From the NCBI GenBank assembly GCA_041392305.1, contig JAWKMJ010000004.1:62001-126000 (forward strand): a stretch of DNA of 64,000 nucleotides, given 5' to 3'. This stretch comes from JAGQYP01 sp041392305. Lineage in GTDB: Bacteria > Bacteroidota > Bacteroidia > Flavobacteriales_D > Crocinitomicaceae. Shown one piece after another: positions 32,335-41,568 of this stretch. Below the pieces are notes generated by a model, which had not been told where the DNA came from, ran no database searches, and saw only the letters and a program-made list of their open reading frames with translations. The position numbers and the translations under genes were made by a program. Within the stretch, counting starts at the first letter, position 1, and every line of letters begins with the position of its first letter.

Positions 32335-33083
32335 TCGAAACAAAATTTAATTTCCTGATTATCGAAGTATTGCGTTTTTCCATGGACTAACTCCATTTCT
32401 AGTTGCCCAATTCGATTGACCCCTTTTATCTTTCCTTCAAATTCGGATCCGTCCCTAATATAGTTACGCAACTCATTTCTCCCGAATAAATTTTGTGTAT
32501 AAATCTGATCAATTTGGATTTCATCACCACGCTCTAAAGCTAAATACCAGCGTTCCATAAATTTTAAAAATTGATGCAGTAGTGTTACTCGATCAAATAT
32601 TACTCCTGTTTCCAAATTCAAACTTGTTGCCCGGTTTTCATGAAAATAATTTTGATTCACGTTCAAACCAATACCAATAATACTAGATTCAATATTTTGT
32701 CCCCTCAACGTGTTCTCGATTAAAATCCCTGCAATTTTATGCTGATTAATCAGGAGGTCATTAGGCCATTTAATTTTGGTTTCAAGTTTATTTTCCTCGA
32801 GTAAATCTAAAAGTGCTAGACAAGTAATCTTGCTGATAATGAACTGATTTTTAGCAAGAATCCTTGGGTGGAGAATCAAACTGAAAGTTAAATTTTCTCC
32901 AGGATTGGCATGCCATTGATTACCACTTTGCCCGCGACCTGCCGTCTGATTGTCTGCCAAAATAACAGTACCAGATACTACTTTTGTCTGCTTTATTAAA
33001 TTGGCAGCAAAATTGTTCGTAGAATCAATGTCTGATAAATGAATAATATGCTGACCCATGAATAATGTTTCTGGATTCTTCAT
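32331..33083 (-). CDS. birA: Biotin-[acetyl-CoA-carboxylase] ligase
   Basis: A 250-residue enzyme that attaches biotin to carboxyl-carrier proteins. IDSTNNFAANL, NQTAGRGQSGNQWHANPGENLTFS (the biotinyl-AMP loop) and KWPNDLLINQHKIAGILIE are the standard motifs. There is no N-terminal helix-turn-helix, so it is the mono-functional type and does not repress biotin genes. It is divergent from rsfS. Confidence 0.94.
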   Translation of the reverse strand: MKNPETLFMGQHIIHLSDIDSTNNFAANLIKQTKVVSGTVILADNQTAGRGQSGNQWHANPGENLTFSLILHPRILAKNQFIISKITCLALLDLLEENKLETKIKWPNDLLINQHKIAGILIENTLRGQNIESSIIGIGLNVNQNYFHENRATSLNLETGVIFDRVTLLHQFLKFMERWYLALERGDEIQIDQIYTQNLFGRNELRNYIRDGSEFEGKIKGVNRIGQLEMELVHGKTQYFDNQEIKFCFD

Positions 33084-33121
33084 TTATTGGGACTTTTAGG
33101 CGAATATAGTCTAAAATTAGT

Positions 33122-33129
33122 TAGATTTG
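33122..33129 (+). promoter_or_regulatory. -7 promoter element of the rsfS-ftsH operon
   Basis: TAGATTTG matches TAnnTTTG, 21 nt before the TTG start of rsfS, in the 67-bp gap between divergent birA and rsfS. Confidence 0.55.
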
Positions 33130-33150
33130 CGGGTTTAAAAATTTATTTAA

Positions 33151-33525
33151 TTGATCAAGAAAAAAGTAGTTTCTTCGGAAAAATTGGCAGAGGTGATCGT
33201 GGATGCCATTCAAGATGTGAAGGGGAAGTCAATCACTAAACTAGATTTACGAAAAATTGATAACGCAGTTTGTGATTTTTTTATCATTTGCAGCGGAGAA
33301 TCAAGTACTCAGGTAGAAGGTATCAATAATTCTATTCAAAGAAAAACCAGAGAAGTACTACTTGAAAAACCATGGCATGAAGAAGGAAAACAAAATTCTG
33401 AGTGGATTTTGTTAGATTATGTGAACATTGTCGTCCATATTTTTTATAAAGATGTAAGAGACTTTTACGATTTAGAAGATCTATGGGCAGACGCGGAAAA
33501 AACAGAATACGAAGATATTTTTTAG
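33151..33525 (+). CDS. rsfS: Ribosomal silencing factor RsfS
   Basis: A 124-residue protein of the RsfS/Iojap family, which binds ribosomal protein L14 and blocks subunit joining in slow growth. ITKLDLRKI, CDFFIICSGESSTQVEGI, KPWHEEG and WILLDYVNIVVHIF, then RDFYDLEDLWADAE are typical. TTG is the start: an in-frame stop lies directly before it and no Met follows. It is the first gene of an apparent rsfS-ftsH-DUF2007-cdsA-psd operon. Confidence 0.93.
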   Translation: MIKKKVVSSEKLAEVIVDAIQDVKGKSITKLDLRKIDNAVCDFFIICSGESSTQVEGINNSIQRKTREVLLEKPWHEEGKQNSEWILLDYVNIVVHIFYKDVRDFYDLEDLWADAEKTEYEDIF

Positions 33526-33528
33526 ATA

Positions 33529-35643
33529 ATGGCAGAAAATCAAAACAATAAGAAAAAGAAAGGATTCAATTTTTATTGGATCTATGCAGTGATCATTTTT
33601 GTGATCATTGGTCTCCAACTTTTTAGCATGAGTGGAGGAGCAAAAGAAATTTCTCAAAATGATTTCTTTGATGTGGCTGAAAAAGGTTGGGTAGAAACCG
33701 TAGTGATCGTCAACGGAAAGAAGGTTGAGGTCTACGTTATTGAGGATTCTATTCCAGCTCTTGCGGAATATAAAAAGGAATTTAAAAATATTAAAAAACA
33801 AGAAAAAGGATTTGGAGGTAAAACTCCAACTCTAGGCTTTGAGATCAGTTCGGCTGAAAAATTCGAAGAAAAATTTGACGCAGTAAATGATTCCTTGGTA
33901 AAAAGAAATATGAATGAGATCGAATTCCGATCTACAACCAAAGAAGATTGGTTTGGAACTATTATCGGATGGCTTCTTCCTCTTGTTATTATTATTGTGA
34001 TTTGGGTATTTATCATGAGAAGAATGACTGGCGGTGCCGGCGGTGGCGGAGGTCAGATTTTCAATATCGGTAAGTCCAAAGCTCAGGTTTTTGAAAAAGG
34101 AAAGGGAACAAATGTGACGTTTTCCGATGTTGCGGGTCTGGAAGGAGCAAAAGAAGAGATTGAGGAAATCGTGGAGTTTCTAAAGAATCCGAAGAAATAT
34201 ACAGAATTAGGAGCTAAAATTCCGAAAGGTGCACTTTTGGTAGGACCTCCGGGTACAGGTAAAACACTTCTTGCTAAAGCCGTTGCAGGAGAAGCTAAAG
34301 TGCCTTTCTTTTCTTTGTCAGGATCTGATTTTGTCGAGATGTTTGTGGGGGTTGGAGCCTCTAGGGTTCGTGACCTATTTAAGCAAGCGAAAGAAAAGGC
34401 ACCTGCCATCATCTTTATTGATGAAATTGATGCGATAGGTAGAGCAAGAGGAAAATCTGCTTCCATGGGATCAAATGATGAAAGAGAAAATACACTGAAC
34501 CAATTGCTTACTGAAATGGATGGTTTTGGAACCAATTCAGGAGTTATTATTCTCGCAGCAACGAACCGGGCTGATATTCTGGATAGAGCACTCATGCGTG
34601 CTGGACGTTTCGACCGTCAAATCTATGTGGATATGCCTGATTTAAATGAAAGAAAGGAAATCTTCCAAGTGCATTTGAAACCTTTGAAATTGGATAAGGA
34701 CATCGATATTGATTTTCTGTCAAGACAAACACCTGGATTCTCTGGTGCTGACATTGCAAATTTGTGTAATGAGGCGGCTTTGATTGCAGCTAGAAAGAAA
34801 AAGAAGGCGGTAGAGAAACAAGATTTCCTTGATGCAGTGGATCGTATTATTGGTGGTTTGGAAAAGAAGAACAAGATTATTTCTAAACAGGAAAAGAAAA
34901 CAATTGCTTTTCACGAAGCTGGGCACGCTACGATTTCTTGGTTGTTGGAACATGCCCATCCTTTAATTAAAGTAACCATTGTGCCTAGAGGACAATCCTT
35001 AGGCGCTGCATGGTATCTGCCGGAAGAAAGACAAATTACCACTACGGAACAAATTTTAGATGAGATGTGTGCAGCCCTTGGAGGTAGAGCAGCTGAACAA
35101 GTGATGTTTGGCAAAATTTCAACAGGTGCACTTTCAGACCTTGAAAAGGTAACCAAGCAAGCTTATGCTATGGTTTCCATTTATGGGTTAAATGAAAAAA
35201 TAGGAAATAGGTCTTATTATGATTCTCAAGGAAGAGAGTATAGCTTTTCTAAACCTTATTCTGAAGATACAGCAAAGTTGATAGATGAAGAAGCTTCTAA
35301 AATAATCGAAGCTCAATACAAAAGAGCGGTTCAAATGTTGAAGGATAATGAGGAAGGACTGACAAGATTAGCTAATAAACTTTTGGAGAAAGAGGTTATT
35401 TTTAAAGAAGATTTGGAAGAAATTTTTGGGAAAAGACCTTGGGGAGTTGAAGAGCCTGTAGTTGAAGAAATCAAAGAGGAAGCAAGAAAAGAAGAAGAAG
35501 CGCATAAGATTGAAGAAGAAAGAAATGACAATCCTCCAATGACCGATGAAGAAATTTCAGCCCACGCGCTAGCAAACTCTTCTGAGCCTTCAAAGGATGA
35601 ATCGAAAGAGGAAAATTCGGAGAAACCTGAAGAAGAAATATAG
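33529..35643 (+). CDS. ftsH: ATP-dependent zinc metalloprotease FtsH
   Basis: A 704-residue membrane protease. Two membrane helices (about 14-34 and 143-163) flank a periplasmic part. The AAA+ domain has Walker A GPPGTGKT (239-246), Walker B IIFIDEIDAIG, and SRH motif TNRADILDRALMRAGRFDR. The M41 zinc site HEAGH is at 462-466. A Gly-rich linker (TGGAGGGGG) and a ~60-residue Glu/Lys-rich tail are species features. It degrades misfolded membrane proteins and regulators such as LpxC in some bacteria. It starts 3 bp after rsfS. Confidence 0.97.
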   Translation: MAENQNNKKKKGFNFYWIYAVIIFVIIGLQLFSMSGGAKEISQNDFFDVAEKGWVETVVIVNGKKVEVYVIEDSIPALAEYKKEFKNIKKQEKGFGGKTPTLGFEISSAEKFEEKFDAVNDSLVKRNMNEIEFRSTTKEDWFGTIIGWLLPLVIIIVIWVFIMRRMTGGAGGGGGQIFNIGKSKAQVFEKGKGTNVTFSDVAGLEGAKEEIEEIVEFLKNPKKYTELGAKIPKGALLVGPPGTGKTLLAKAVAGEAKVPFFSLSGSDFVEMFVGVGASRVRDLFKQAKEKAPAIIFIDEIDAIGRARGKSASMGSNDERENTLNQLLTEMDGFGTNSGVIILAATNRADILDRALMRAGRFDRQIYVDMPDLNERKEIFQVHLKPLKLDKDIDIDFLSRQTPGFSGADIANLCNEAALIAARKKKKAVEKQDFLDAVDRIIGGLEKKNKIISKQEKKTIAFHEAGHATISWLLEHAHPLIKVTIVPRGQSLGAAWYLPEERQITTTEQILDEMCAALGGRAAEQVMFGKISTGALSDLEKVTKQAYAMVSIYGLNEKIGNRSYYDSQGREYSFSKPYSEDTAKLIDEEASKIIEAQYKRAVQMLKDNEEGLTRLANKLLEKEVIFKEDLEEIFGKRPWGVEEPVVEEIKEEARKEEEAHKIEEERNDNPPMTDEEISAHALANSSEPSKDESKEENSEKPEEEI

Positions 35644-35652
35644 TAGATTCTT

Positions 35653-35859
35653 ATGGAAGGTTGGACTCAGGTTTATATTACAACTTCAAATGCTTTAGCA
35701 AACATTAAAAAGCACATTCTTGAAGAAAAGGGGATCTCAGTCATTGTACTTAATCAAAAAGATTCATTATACAATAATTTTGGGGATATCAAACTTTATG
35801 TAAAACCCGAAAATGCAATAAGAGCAATTCGCATTATAGAGGAGGATGACCATGAGTGA
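35653..35859 (+). CDS. DUF2007 / putative signal-transducing protein
   Basis: A 68-residue protein of the DUF2007 type: VYITTSNALANIKKHILEEKGISVIVLNQKDS, then DIKLYVKPENAIRAIRIIEED, a small ferredoxin-like fold resembling GlnB in outline. The biochemical role is unknown. Its end overlaps the start of cdsA, so it belongs to the ftsH-cdsA operon. Confidence 0.8.
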   Translation: MEGWTQVYITTSNALANIKKHILEEKGISVIVLNQKDSLYNNFGDIKLYVKPENAIRAIRIIEEDDHE

Positions 35860-36679
35860 TATCATGACTCGGGCAGTTTATGGAGGGGTGTATGTGGCTG
35901 TCCTTTTGTGTGGTGTCCTTTTTTATGCACAATTATCTTACTTAGTTTTTGGAGTAATGGCTGCTTTAGGTCTGATTGAATTTAATAAACTCATGACTGC
36001 ACTAGATGTCGGATCTTCCTCAAAAAATTACCTGTCAACCGGTATGATTGCTTACCTCATTTTTGCACTGGCAGGGCTCCATTACATTTCTTTTGTTTGG
36101 GTGGCGACTTTACCTTTGCTTCTGCTTGTTCCATTTGTCTCATCACTCTTTAATGAATCAAAAAATGCATTAATTACAGGTGTTGTAGGGGTAGCAGGCT
36201 ATATTTATGTCTTACTTCCATTGATGTTGGTTCATTTTCTTTATATGGCCAACGGAGAAGGAAAAATTCTTGATTTTTGGCCCGTTTTGGGTATGATGAT
36301 TCTTACATGGACAAGCGATACTTTTGCTTATCTAACGGGTAAGTATTTCGGGAAGACTAAATTGTTCGAGCGAATCAGTCCTAAAAAAACTTGGGAGGGC
36401 GTATTAGGCGGTCTCTTGTTTAGCTTGGCTGCCAGTTACGTGATTTTTCTATTTAATGAACATAGGTCTCTATTGTTTTGGATGGTCTTAGGGCTAGTGG
36501 TTCCAGTTTTCGGAATTATAGGGGATCTATTTGAGTCCCTTATAAAACGCTCTGCAGGAGAAAAGGATTCGGGAGACTTGATTCCCGGACATGGTGGAAT
36601 CTTAGATCGAATCGATGCGATGTTGTTTACCATTCCAGTGACTTTTAGCTGGATTTTCATTTTTGAATGGATAAAATAA
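35846..36679 (+). CDS. cdsA: Phosphatidate cytidylyltransferase
   Basis: A 277-residue membrane enzyme with about seven membrane helices, making CDP-diacylglycerol from phosphatidate and CTP. The signature SPKKTWEGVLGGLLF and GDLFESLIKRSAGEKDSGDLIPGHGGILDRIDAMLF contains the conserved Asp residues. The start at 35846 or the Met at 35852 both overlap the DUF2007 stop. It precedes psd, so phospholipid genes cluster here. Confidence 0.95.
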   Translation: MTMSDIMTRAVYGGVYVAVLLCGVLFYAQLSYLVFGVMAALGLIEFNKLMTALDVGSSSKNYLSTGMIAYLIFALAGLHYISFVWVATLPLLLLVPFVSSLFNESKNALITGVVGVAGYIYVLLPLMLVHFLYMANGEGKILDFWPVLGMMILTWTSDTFAYLTGKYFGKTKLFERISPKKTWEGVLGGLLFSLAASYVIFLFNEHRSLLFWMVLGLVVPVFGIIGDLFESLIKRSAGEKDSGDLIPGHGGILDRIDAMLFTIPVTFSWIFIFEWIK

Positions 36680-36725
36680 TTCTAGAACCAATTCCCAATT
36701 TCCATTTTTACTGTATTTTCGCTTT

Positions 36726-37379
36726 ATGAAAATTCACAAGCAAGGACACGGAATCATTTCGATTGCTTTTTTACTTTTGGGAGGGCTTTCAACTTTTTTT
36801 ATATTGTTCATTCCTTGGGTTTGGTTATGGTCAATTTTGGTCTTGGCAGCAGGAGTTTTTTTCTTTCTAATTGTTTATTTTTTCCGAGTTCCATCACGTG
36901 GAATAAATACGCAATACAATAGTGTGCTGAGTCCTGCTGATGGAAAAGTAGTTGTAATCGAGGAAGTTGAGGAAACGGAATATTTTAATGATAGAAGAAT
37001 TCAAATTTCTGTTTTTATGTCGCCTTTGAATGTCCACGCAAATTATAATCCAATTGGAGGCAAAGTGGAGTATTTCAAGTACCATCCAGGAAAATTTTTA
37101 GTTGCTTGGCATCCGAAAAGCTCAACAGAAAACGAAAGAACTACAACGGTCATTCGAGATGATAGCGGTAGAGAGATTTTATTCAGACAAATAGCAGGAG
37201 CTGTTGCAAGAAGAATTCGTTGGTTTCAAAAAGTAGATGATTCAGTGACTCAAGGAAGTGAAATGGGCTTTATTCGATTTGGTTCCAGATTAGATATTTT
37301 TGTACCCTTAGATGCCGATATTCAGGTCGAATTAGAACAAGTGGTCAAGGCCAAACAAACTGTCTTGGCTAATTTCTAA
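36726..37379 (+). CDS. psd: Phosphatidylserine decarboxylase (short type)
   Basis: A 217-residue precursor with two membrane helices (about 12-30 and 35-52). SPADGKVVVIEE, FMSPLNVHANYNPIGG and the self-cleavage site FGSRLDIFVP are present; the Ser after Gly becomes the pyruvoyl group. It converts phosphatidylserine to phosphatidylethanolamine, the main membrane lipid here. The length fits the short family of Bacteroidota and Archaea. It follows cdsA in the same direction with a 46-bp gap. Confidence 0.95.
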   Translation: MKIHKQGHGIISIAFLLLGGLSTFFILFIPWVWLWSILVLAAGVFFFLIVYFFRVPSRGINTQYNSVLSPADGKVVVIEEVEETEYFNDRRIQISVFMSPLNVHANYNPIGGKVEYFKYHPGKFLVAWHPKSSTENERTTTVIRDDSGREILFRQIAGAVARRIRWFQKVDDSVTQGSEMGFIRFGSRLDIFVPLDADIQVELEQVVKAKQTVLANF

Positions 37380-37429
37380 AAGATTTTCACTAACTTTACG
37401 TTTATACTACAGATCAAAAATTATTAATT

Positions 37430-37666
37430 ATGAAAAAATTAGCATTCGCTTTTGCATTAACGGGATTGATGGGTTCATATACTTTGGCTTCGAACTTTAA
37501 TGCGATTAAAACTGAAATCGGAGGAGATCACGACGCAAAAAAATGTAAGGACAAGAATTGTCAAAAATGCAAAGATGCCAACAAAAAGTCTTGCACTACA
37601 AAACCGGCAAATGGAAAATCTTGTCATTCTACAACAACTGGAAAATCTTGTTGCACGAAGAAATAA
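37430..37666 (+). CDS. Small exported Cys/Lys-rich protein
   Basis: A 78-residue precursor with a signal peptide (MKKLAFAFALTGLMGSYTLAS). The mature ~57 residues hold nine Cys, in patterns CKDKNCQKC and KSCCTKK, with His and many Lys. Such spacing suits metal binding or disulfides in the periplasm or outside. No family is recognised. It stands alone and is followed by a strong terminator. Confidence 0.65.
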   Translation: MKKLAFAFALTGLMGSYTLASNFNAIKTEIGGDHDAKKCKDKNCQKCKDANKKSCTTKPANGKSCHSTTTGKSCCTKK

Positions 37667-37685
37667 TCAAATTATATTTTAATAT

Positions 37686-37718
37686 AAAAAGCGACATTAA
37701 TTGATGTCGCTTTTTTTT
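37686..37718 (+). terminator. Rho-independent terminator
   Basis: AAAAAGCGACAT, a short loop, ATGTCGCTTTTT and further T, 20 bp after the Cys-rich gene stop. Confidence 0.85.
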
Positions 37719-37727
37719 GATCTGAAA

Positions 37728-37766
37728 TTTTAAAAATAAAAAACCCGAACCTATTCGGATCGGGTT
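37728..37766 (-). terminator. Rho-independent terminator of the Nif3/zinc-ribbon operon
   Basis: On the minus strand AACCCGA, an 11-nt loop, TCGGGTT, then TTTT and a T-rich tail, 24 bp after the stop of the zinc-ribbon gene. Confidence 0.75.
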
Positions 37767-37789
37767 AATTCAATATCTTGTGAAGATAC

Positions 37790-38599
37790 TTATTCTTCTA
37801 CTGATGATTTTCTTCTACTGGTTTTCTTTTGAGCTGTTTCTTCAGCCTCCTTCATCGCCTCAGGATTGTCAACCAAAATTCTTCCACAGTGTTCACAGAC
37901 GATAATCTTTTTCTTAGAGTTGATGTCTAATTGTCGTTGTGGTGGAATCTTGTTGAAACATCCCCCGCAAGAATCTCTCTCAATCTTTACAACAGCCAAA
38001 CCATTTCTGAGGTTGTTTCTCAATCTATCGTATGCCATTAATAAACGGTCATCAATCAACTCTCTTGCTTTTTCCGATTTTGCATTTAAATCGTCTTCAT
38101 CTTTCTGAGTTTCTTTAACGATTTCATCCAATTCCTTTTTCTTTGCATCTAAGTCATTGGTTCGTTCTTCCAATTCAGTTTTAGCCTCAGTCATGACCTC
38201 TTTTTTCGAATCAATCTTCGCTTTGGCTTCCTTAATCTTTTTTTCCGATAACTGAATTTCCAACTCCTGGAATTCGATTTCTTTGCTCAAAGAATCAAAT
38301 TCACGATTGTTTCGAACATTATTCTGCTGGTCTTTGTATTTTTTGATCAATGCTTCTGCTTCCTTCATCGCATTTTTACGATTTGAAATCTCAGCATCTA
38401 ATTCCTTTGATTCTGTTTCAAGGTTGGTGATTCTCGTAGTTAATCCTTCTAACTCATCTTCAAGATCTTGTACTTCAAGTGGAAGCTCGCCTCGGATTGT
38501 TTTGATTCTATCGATTTCAGAATCAATGTTTTGAAGATTGGCTAACGCTTCTAGTTTTTCAGATACAGTTGAATCTTTACCTATTGTTTTTTTGGCCAT
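37790..38599 (-). CDS. Coiled-coil protein with C4 zinc ribbon
   Basis: A 269-residue protein. A long antiparallel coiled coil (about 20-200, Glu/Lys heptads) is followed by a zinc ribbon with CGGCFNKIPPQRQ and CEHCGRILVD, the CT398-like family. It probably binds nucleic acids or a partner protein; the precise role is unknown. It starts 4 bp after the Nif3-like gene, a pairing often kept in Bacteroidota and Chlamydiae. Confidence 0.85.
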   Translation of the reverse strand: MAKKTIGKDSTVSEKLEALANLQNIDSEIDRIKTIRGELPLEVQDLEDELEGLTTRITNLETESKELDAEISNRKNAMKEAEALIKKYKDQQNNVRNNREFDSLSKEIEFQELEIQLSEKKIKEAKAKIDSKKEVMTEAKTELEERTNDLDAKKKELDEIVKETQKDEDDLNAKSEKARELIDDRLLMAYDRLRNNLRNGLAVVKIERDSCGGCFNKIPPQRQLDINSKKKIIVCEHCGRILVDNPEAMKEAEETAQKKTSRRKSSVEE

Positions 38600-38603
38600 G
38601 TTA

Positions 38604-39698
38604 CTAAAAATAATTAATCGGATTTGTACTTATTTCCGTTAAATGAACGGCAAATTTAGGAAATTTTTTCGACAAAATATCATGCAGTAAATTTTTAGTA
38701 TACTGCTCGCTTTCATAGTGCCCAATGTCAGCAATAATGATCTGATCTTCTGCATCAAAAAATTCATGATATTTAAAATCTCCAGTAACGTAAATATCGG
38801 CTTTATGAGAACGTGCTTGCTTTAATAAAAAACTTCCACTTCCTCCACAAAAAGCTACTTTTCTAATTATTCCTTTTACTAATGCCGTATGTCGAATGCA
38901 TGGCACATCAAAAACTTCCTTGAGATGTTTTAGAAAATCTTCTGTTTGCATAGCCGATTCTAATTCTCCGATCATACCTGCGCCTTCATAGTTGTTTTTA
39001 TTTATTAAAGGGATAAGATCATAGGCTACTTCTTCATAAGGGTGGCTATTCAACATAGCGGCGAGAACAAGATGCTGTTGATGTTTACTCAGTATAACTT
39101 CAATGCGTGTTTCTTTTTCCGTATGTCGTTCTCCTTTATTGCCCAATGCTGGATTTGATGCATCATTTCCTTTAAAAGTGCCTTCTCCACTAATATTGTA
39201 ACTGCATTCGGAATAATTTCCAATGTTTCCTGCACCTGCTTGAAACAAGGCATCTCGCATTTCCTGTGCATTTTTTTCCGGTACGTACACAACAAGTTTT
39301 AATAGATTATCTGAACTTGGGGCTAATACTTTAAGGTGATTTAAACCAATTCGTTTTCCAATTTCAAAATTGACACCATGCAGGTAATTATCTAGGTTGG
39401 TGTGCAGGGCATAAATCGCTATATCATTTTGAATGGCTTTGATTATGGTTCGTTCTACATAATTTCTTCCTGTAATGGATTTTAGTCCCTTGAAAATAAT
39501 AGGATGGTGTGAGATGATTAAATTACAATTCTTTCTAATGGCTTCATCCACAATGTCTTCTGTGCAATCAAGTGCGATTAATGCGGAGGTTGTTTCTCTG
39601 CTTGCATCTCCTACTAATAGACCAGAATTGTCATAACTTTCCTGACTGCTTAAAGGGGCTAAAGATTCTAAATAACGGATTACTTCCTGGATTCTCAT
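38604..39698 (-). CDS. Nif3-like dinuclear metal-centre protein
   Basis: A 364-residue protein of the NIF3/YbgI family, which forms hexameric toroids with two metals per subunit. LIISHHPIIFKGLKSI and ADIGHYESEQY supply the His/Glu/Asp metal ligands, separated by the ~120-residue PII-like insert found in longer members. It is sometimes annotated as GTP cyclohydrolase 1 type 2, without firm proof. It is the first gene of the minus-strand pair, divergent from lpxK. Confidence 0.9.
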   Translation of the reverse strand: MRIQEVIRYLESLAPLSSQESYDNSGLLVGDASRETTSALIALDCTEDIVDEAIRKNCNLIISHHPIIFKGLKSITGRNYVERTIIKAIQNDIAIYALHTNLDNYLHGVNFEIGKRIGLNHLKVLAPSSDNLLKLVVYVPEKNAQEMRDALFQAGAGNIGNYSECSYNISGEGTFKGNDASNPALGNKGERHTEKETRIEVILSKHQQHLVLAAMLNSHPYEEVAYDLIPLINKNNYEGAGMIGELESAMQTEDFLKHLKEVFDVPCIRHTALVKGIIRKVAFCGGSGSFLLKQARSHKADIYVTGDFKYHEFFDAEDQIIIADIGHYESEQYTKNLLHDILSKKFPKFAVHLTEISTNPINYF

Positions 39699-39716
39699 AA
39701 ATCTTGACTAAAAGTT

Positions 39717-39724
39717 TACTTTTG
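39717..39724 (+). promoter_or_regulatory. -7 promoter element of the lpxK operon
   Basis: TACTTTTG matches TAnnTTTG, 12 nt before the lpxK ATG, in the 38-bp gap between divergent genes. Confidence 0.55.
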
Positions 39725-39736
39725 TAAAACTATAAA

Positions 39737-40792
39737 ATGAATTTGATACGCTTCATATTTTTTCCTTTTTCGCTGATCTATGGATTGATCATTGGAGTAA
39801 GAAATTTTCTTTTCAAGAATGGTATTAGAAAAGGTGTTTCCTTCGATTTACCAATTATTTGTATTGGGAACCTGTCGACGGGAGGAACCGGTAAAACTCC
39901 GCATACAGAATTATTGATTGAAAATTTACACACAGAATATCAAATTGGTGTGCTTAGTAGAGGATATAAACGGCTTTCCCAAGGCTATTTTCGGGCAAAT
40001 GAAAATTCTACCTGGGAAGATATAGGAGATGAACCACTTCAGTACTATTTTAAATATGGTAATCAAGTTTCTGTTCAAGTTTGCGAAGAACGCATTCAAG
40101 GGGTTATTCGAATTGCCGGAGACCAACCAAATACGGATCTCATTCTATTAGATGACGCATATCAACATCGATCTATACAAGCTGGGTTCAATATTTTACT
40201 TACCGATTATTCCCGGCCATTTTACTCTGATTTTATTTTGCCCGTTGGAGATTTGAGAGAATTCAGGTCGGGTAAAAATCGAGCGGATTACATTGTTGTT
40301 ACCAAATGTCCGACCGATTTAAATGAAGTCGACAAAAAAAAGATAATTTCAAAAATTCATCCTCTTCAGAATCAAAAGGTTTTCTTTTCACAAATAAGAT
40401 ACAAGGGAGTATATAATTTGAATAATGAAAAACAAGAGCAGCTTCAAGATAATATTTTATTGATAACAGGTGTTGCCAAACCCGAACCTATTCTTCAATA
40501 TTTAGAGGGGAGAAATGTACGACATCTAAAATATCCCGATCATTATAGATTTAAGCCAAAAGATATTGAAAAAATAAGAGATATATTTGATAGTTTTGCA
40601 CATGGAAATAAGATCATTCTTACGACAGTAAAGGATTTAATGAGGTTAAGAATTTTTAAGGATTTTATTCAAGAATTCGAGTCAATTATTCATTACCTTG
40701 ATATTTCCATTGAAATAGATAATAAAAACGAATTCCTTAATGGGATCAAAAATTATGTTGAAGCAAATAAAAGAAACGACGCAATTCATTAA
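39737..40792 (+). CDS. lpxK: Tetraacyldisaccharide 4'-kinase
   Basis: A 351-residue kinase that phosphorylates the lipid A disaccharide at 4'. The N-terminus has a membrane-associating helix (IRFIFFPFSLIYGLIIGVRNFLF). The P-loop is GNLSTGGTGKTPH, followed by LSRGYKR, DDAYQHRSI and GDLREFRS motifs of the family. It shows that the organism makes lipid A. Its end overlaps the next gene by about 38 bp, and lpxH lies a few genes downstream. Confidence 0.95.
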   Translation: MNLIRFIFFPFSLIYGLIIGVRNFLFKNGIRKGVSFDLPIICIGNLSTGGTGKTPHTELLIENLHTEYQIGVLSRGYKRLSQGYFRANENSTWEDIGDEPLQYYFKYGNQVSVQVCEERIQGVIRIAGDQPNTDLILLDDAYQHRSIQAGFNILLTDYSRPFYSDFILPVGDLREFRSGKNRADYIVVTKCPTDLNEVDKKKIISKIHPLQNQKVFFSQIRYKGVYNLNNEKQEQLQDNILLITGVAKPEPILQYLEGRNVRHLKYPDHYRFKPKDIEKIRDIFDSFAHGNKIILTTVKDLMRLRIFKDFIQEFESIIHYLDISIEIDNKNEFLNGIKNYVEANKRNDAIH

Positions 40793-41567
40793 AGATAAAA
40801 CAGGTTTTCAGCCTGAAATTGGAATTGTCTTAGGAACGGGATTAGGTGGTCTTGTTCAAGAAATCGAAATCGAGCAAACTATACCTTATCAAGATATTCC
40901 AAATTTCCCTGTATCTACGGTAGAATCTCATTCGGGAGAACTTATTTTCGGTTCTATCGGAAATAAGAAAGTGATCGCTATGCGAGGTCGTTTTCATTTT
41001 TATGAGGGGTATTCTCTTCAACAATGTACTTTTCCAATTCGAGTATTTAAATCGCTTGGAGTTGAACGTTTGCTTATATCTAATGCCTCCGGAGGAGTGA
41101 ATCCTGATTTTCAAATTGGTGAAATCATGATCATTAATGATCACATCAATTTTTTCCCAGGAAACCCTCTGATTGGGCCAAATATTGACGAAATGGGACC
41201 TCGATTCCCGGATATGAGTGATGCTTATGATCAAGAAATGATAGAAAAAGCAATGGGTATTGCCGAAGAAAAAGGAATTCGTGTTTCGAAAGGAGTCTAT
41301 TTGGGATTGACGGGACCCACCCTAGAAACTCCTGCTGAGTATAAAATGGTTCGGGTTCTGGGAGCAGATGCTGTTGGAATGTCCACCGTGCCGGAGGTCA
41401 TCGTTGCGCGGCACATGGAAATGAAAGTGTTCGGTGTTTCTATTGTTACCGATCTCGGGGTTCCCGGAAAAATTAAAAAGGTTTCGGTTCAAGATGTGAT
41501 CGAAGTCGCAAGTAGACAAGAGCCTCTAATGACTCAAATCATGAAAGAACTGGTAAATAGAATTTAA
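40755..41567 (+). CDS. punA: Purine nucleoside phosphorylase
   Basis: About 270 residues from the Met at 40755 (MLKQIKETTQF); a Met at 40740 is also possible. It cleaves inosine/guanosine with phosphate in purine salvage. VLGTGLGG (phosphate loop), SNASGGVNPDFQIGEIM, the GPTLETPAEYK and GADAVGMSTVPEVIVARH motifs identify the trimeric PNP type. It overlaps lpxK and is 1 bp from gatB, so they are coupled. Confidence 0.93.
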   Translation: MLKQIKETTQFIKDKTGFQPEIGIVLGTGLGGLVQEIEIEQTIPYQDIPNFPVSTVESHSGELIFGSIGNKKVIAMRGRFHFYEGYSLQQCTFPIRVFKSLGVERLLISNASGGVNPDFQIGEIMIINDHINFFPGNPLIGPNIDEMGPRFPDMSDAYDQEMIEKAMGIAEEKGIRVSKGVYLGLTGPTLETPAEYKMVRVLGADAVGMSTVPEVIVARHMEMKVFGVSIVTDLGVPGKIKKVSVQDVIEVASRQEPLMTQIMKELVNRI

Positions 41568-41568
41568 A

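Noticed and set aside
34083..34595. Long minus-strand frame inside ftsH
   Set aside because: Shadow of a strongly conserved gene; Ser/Pro/Ile-rich composition as expected from antisense reading.
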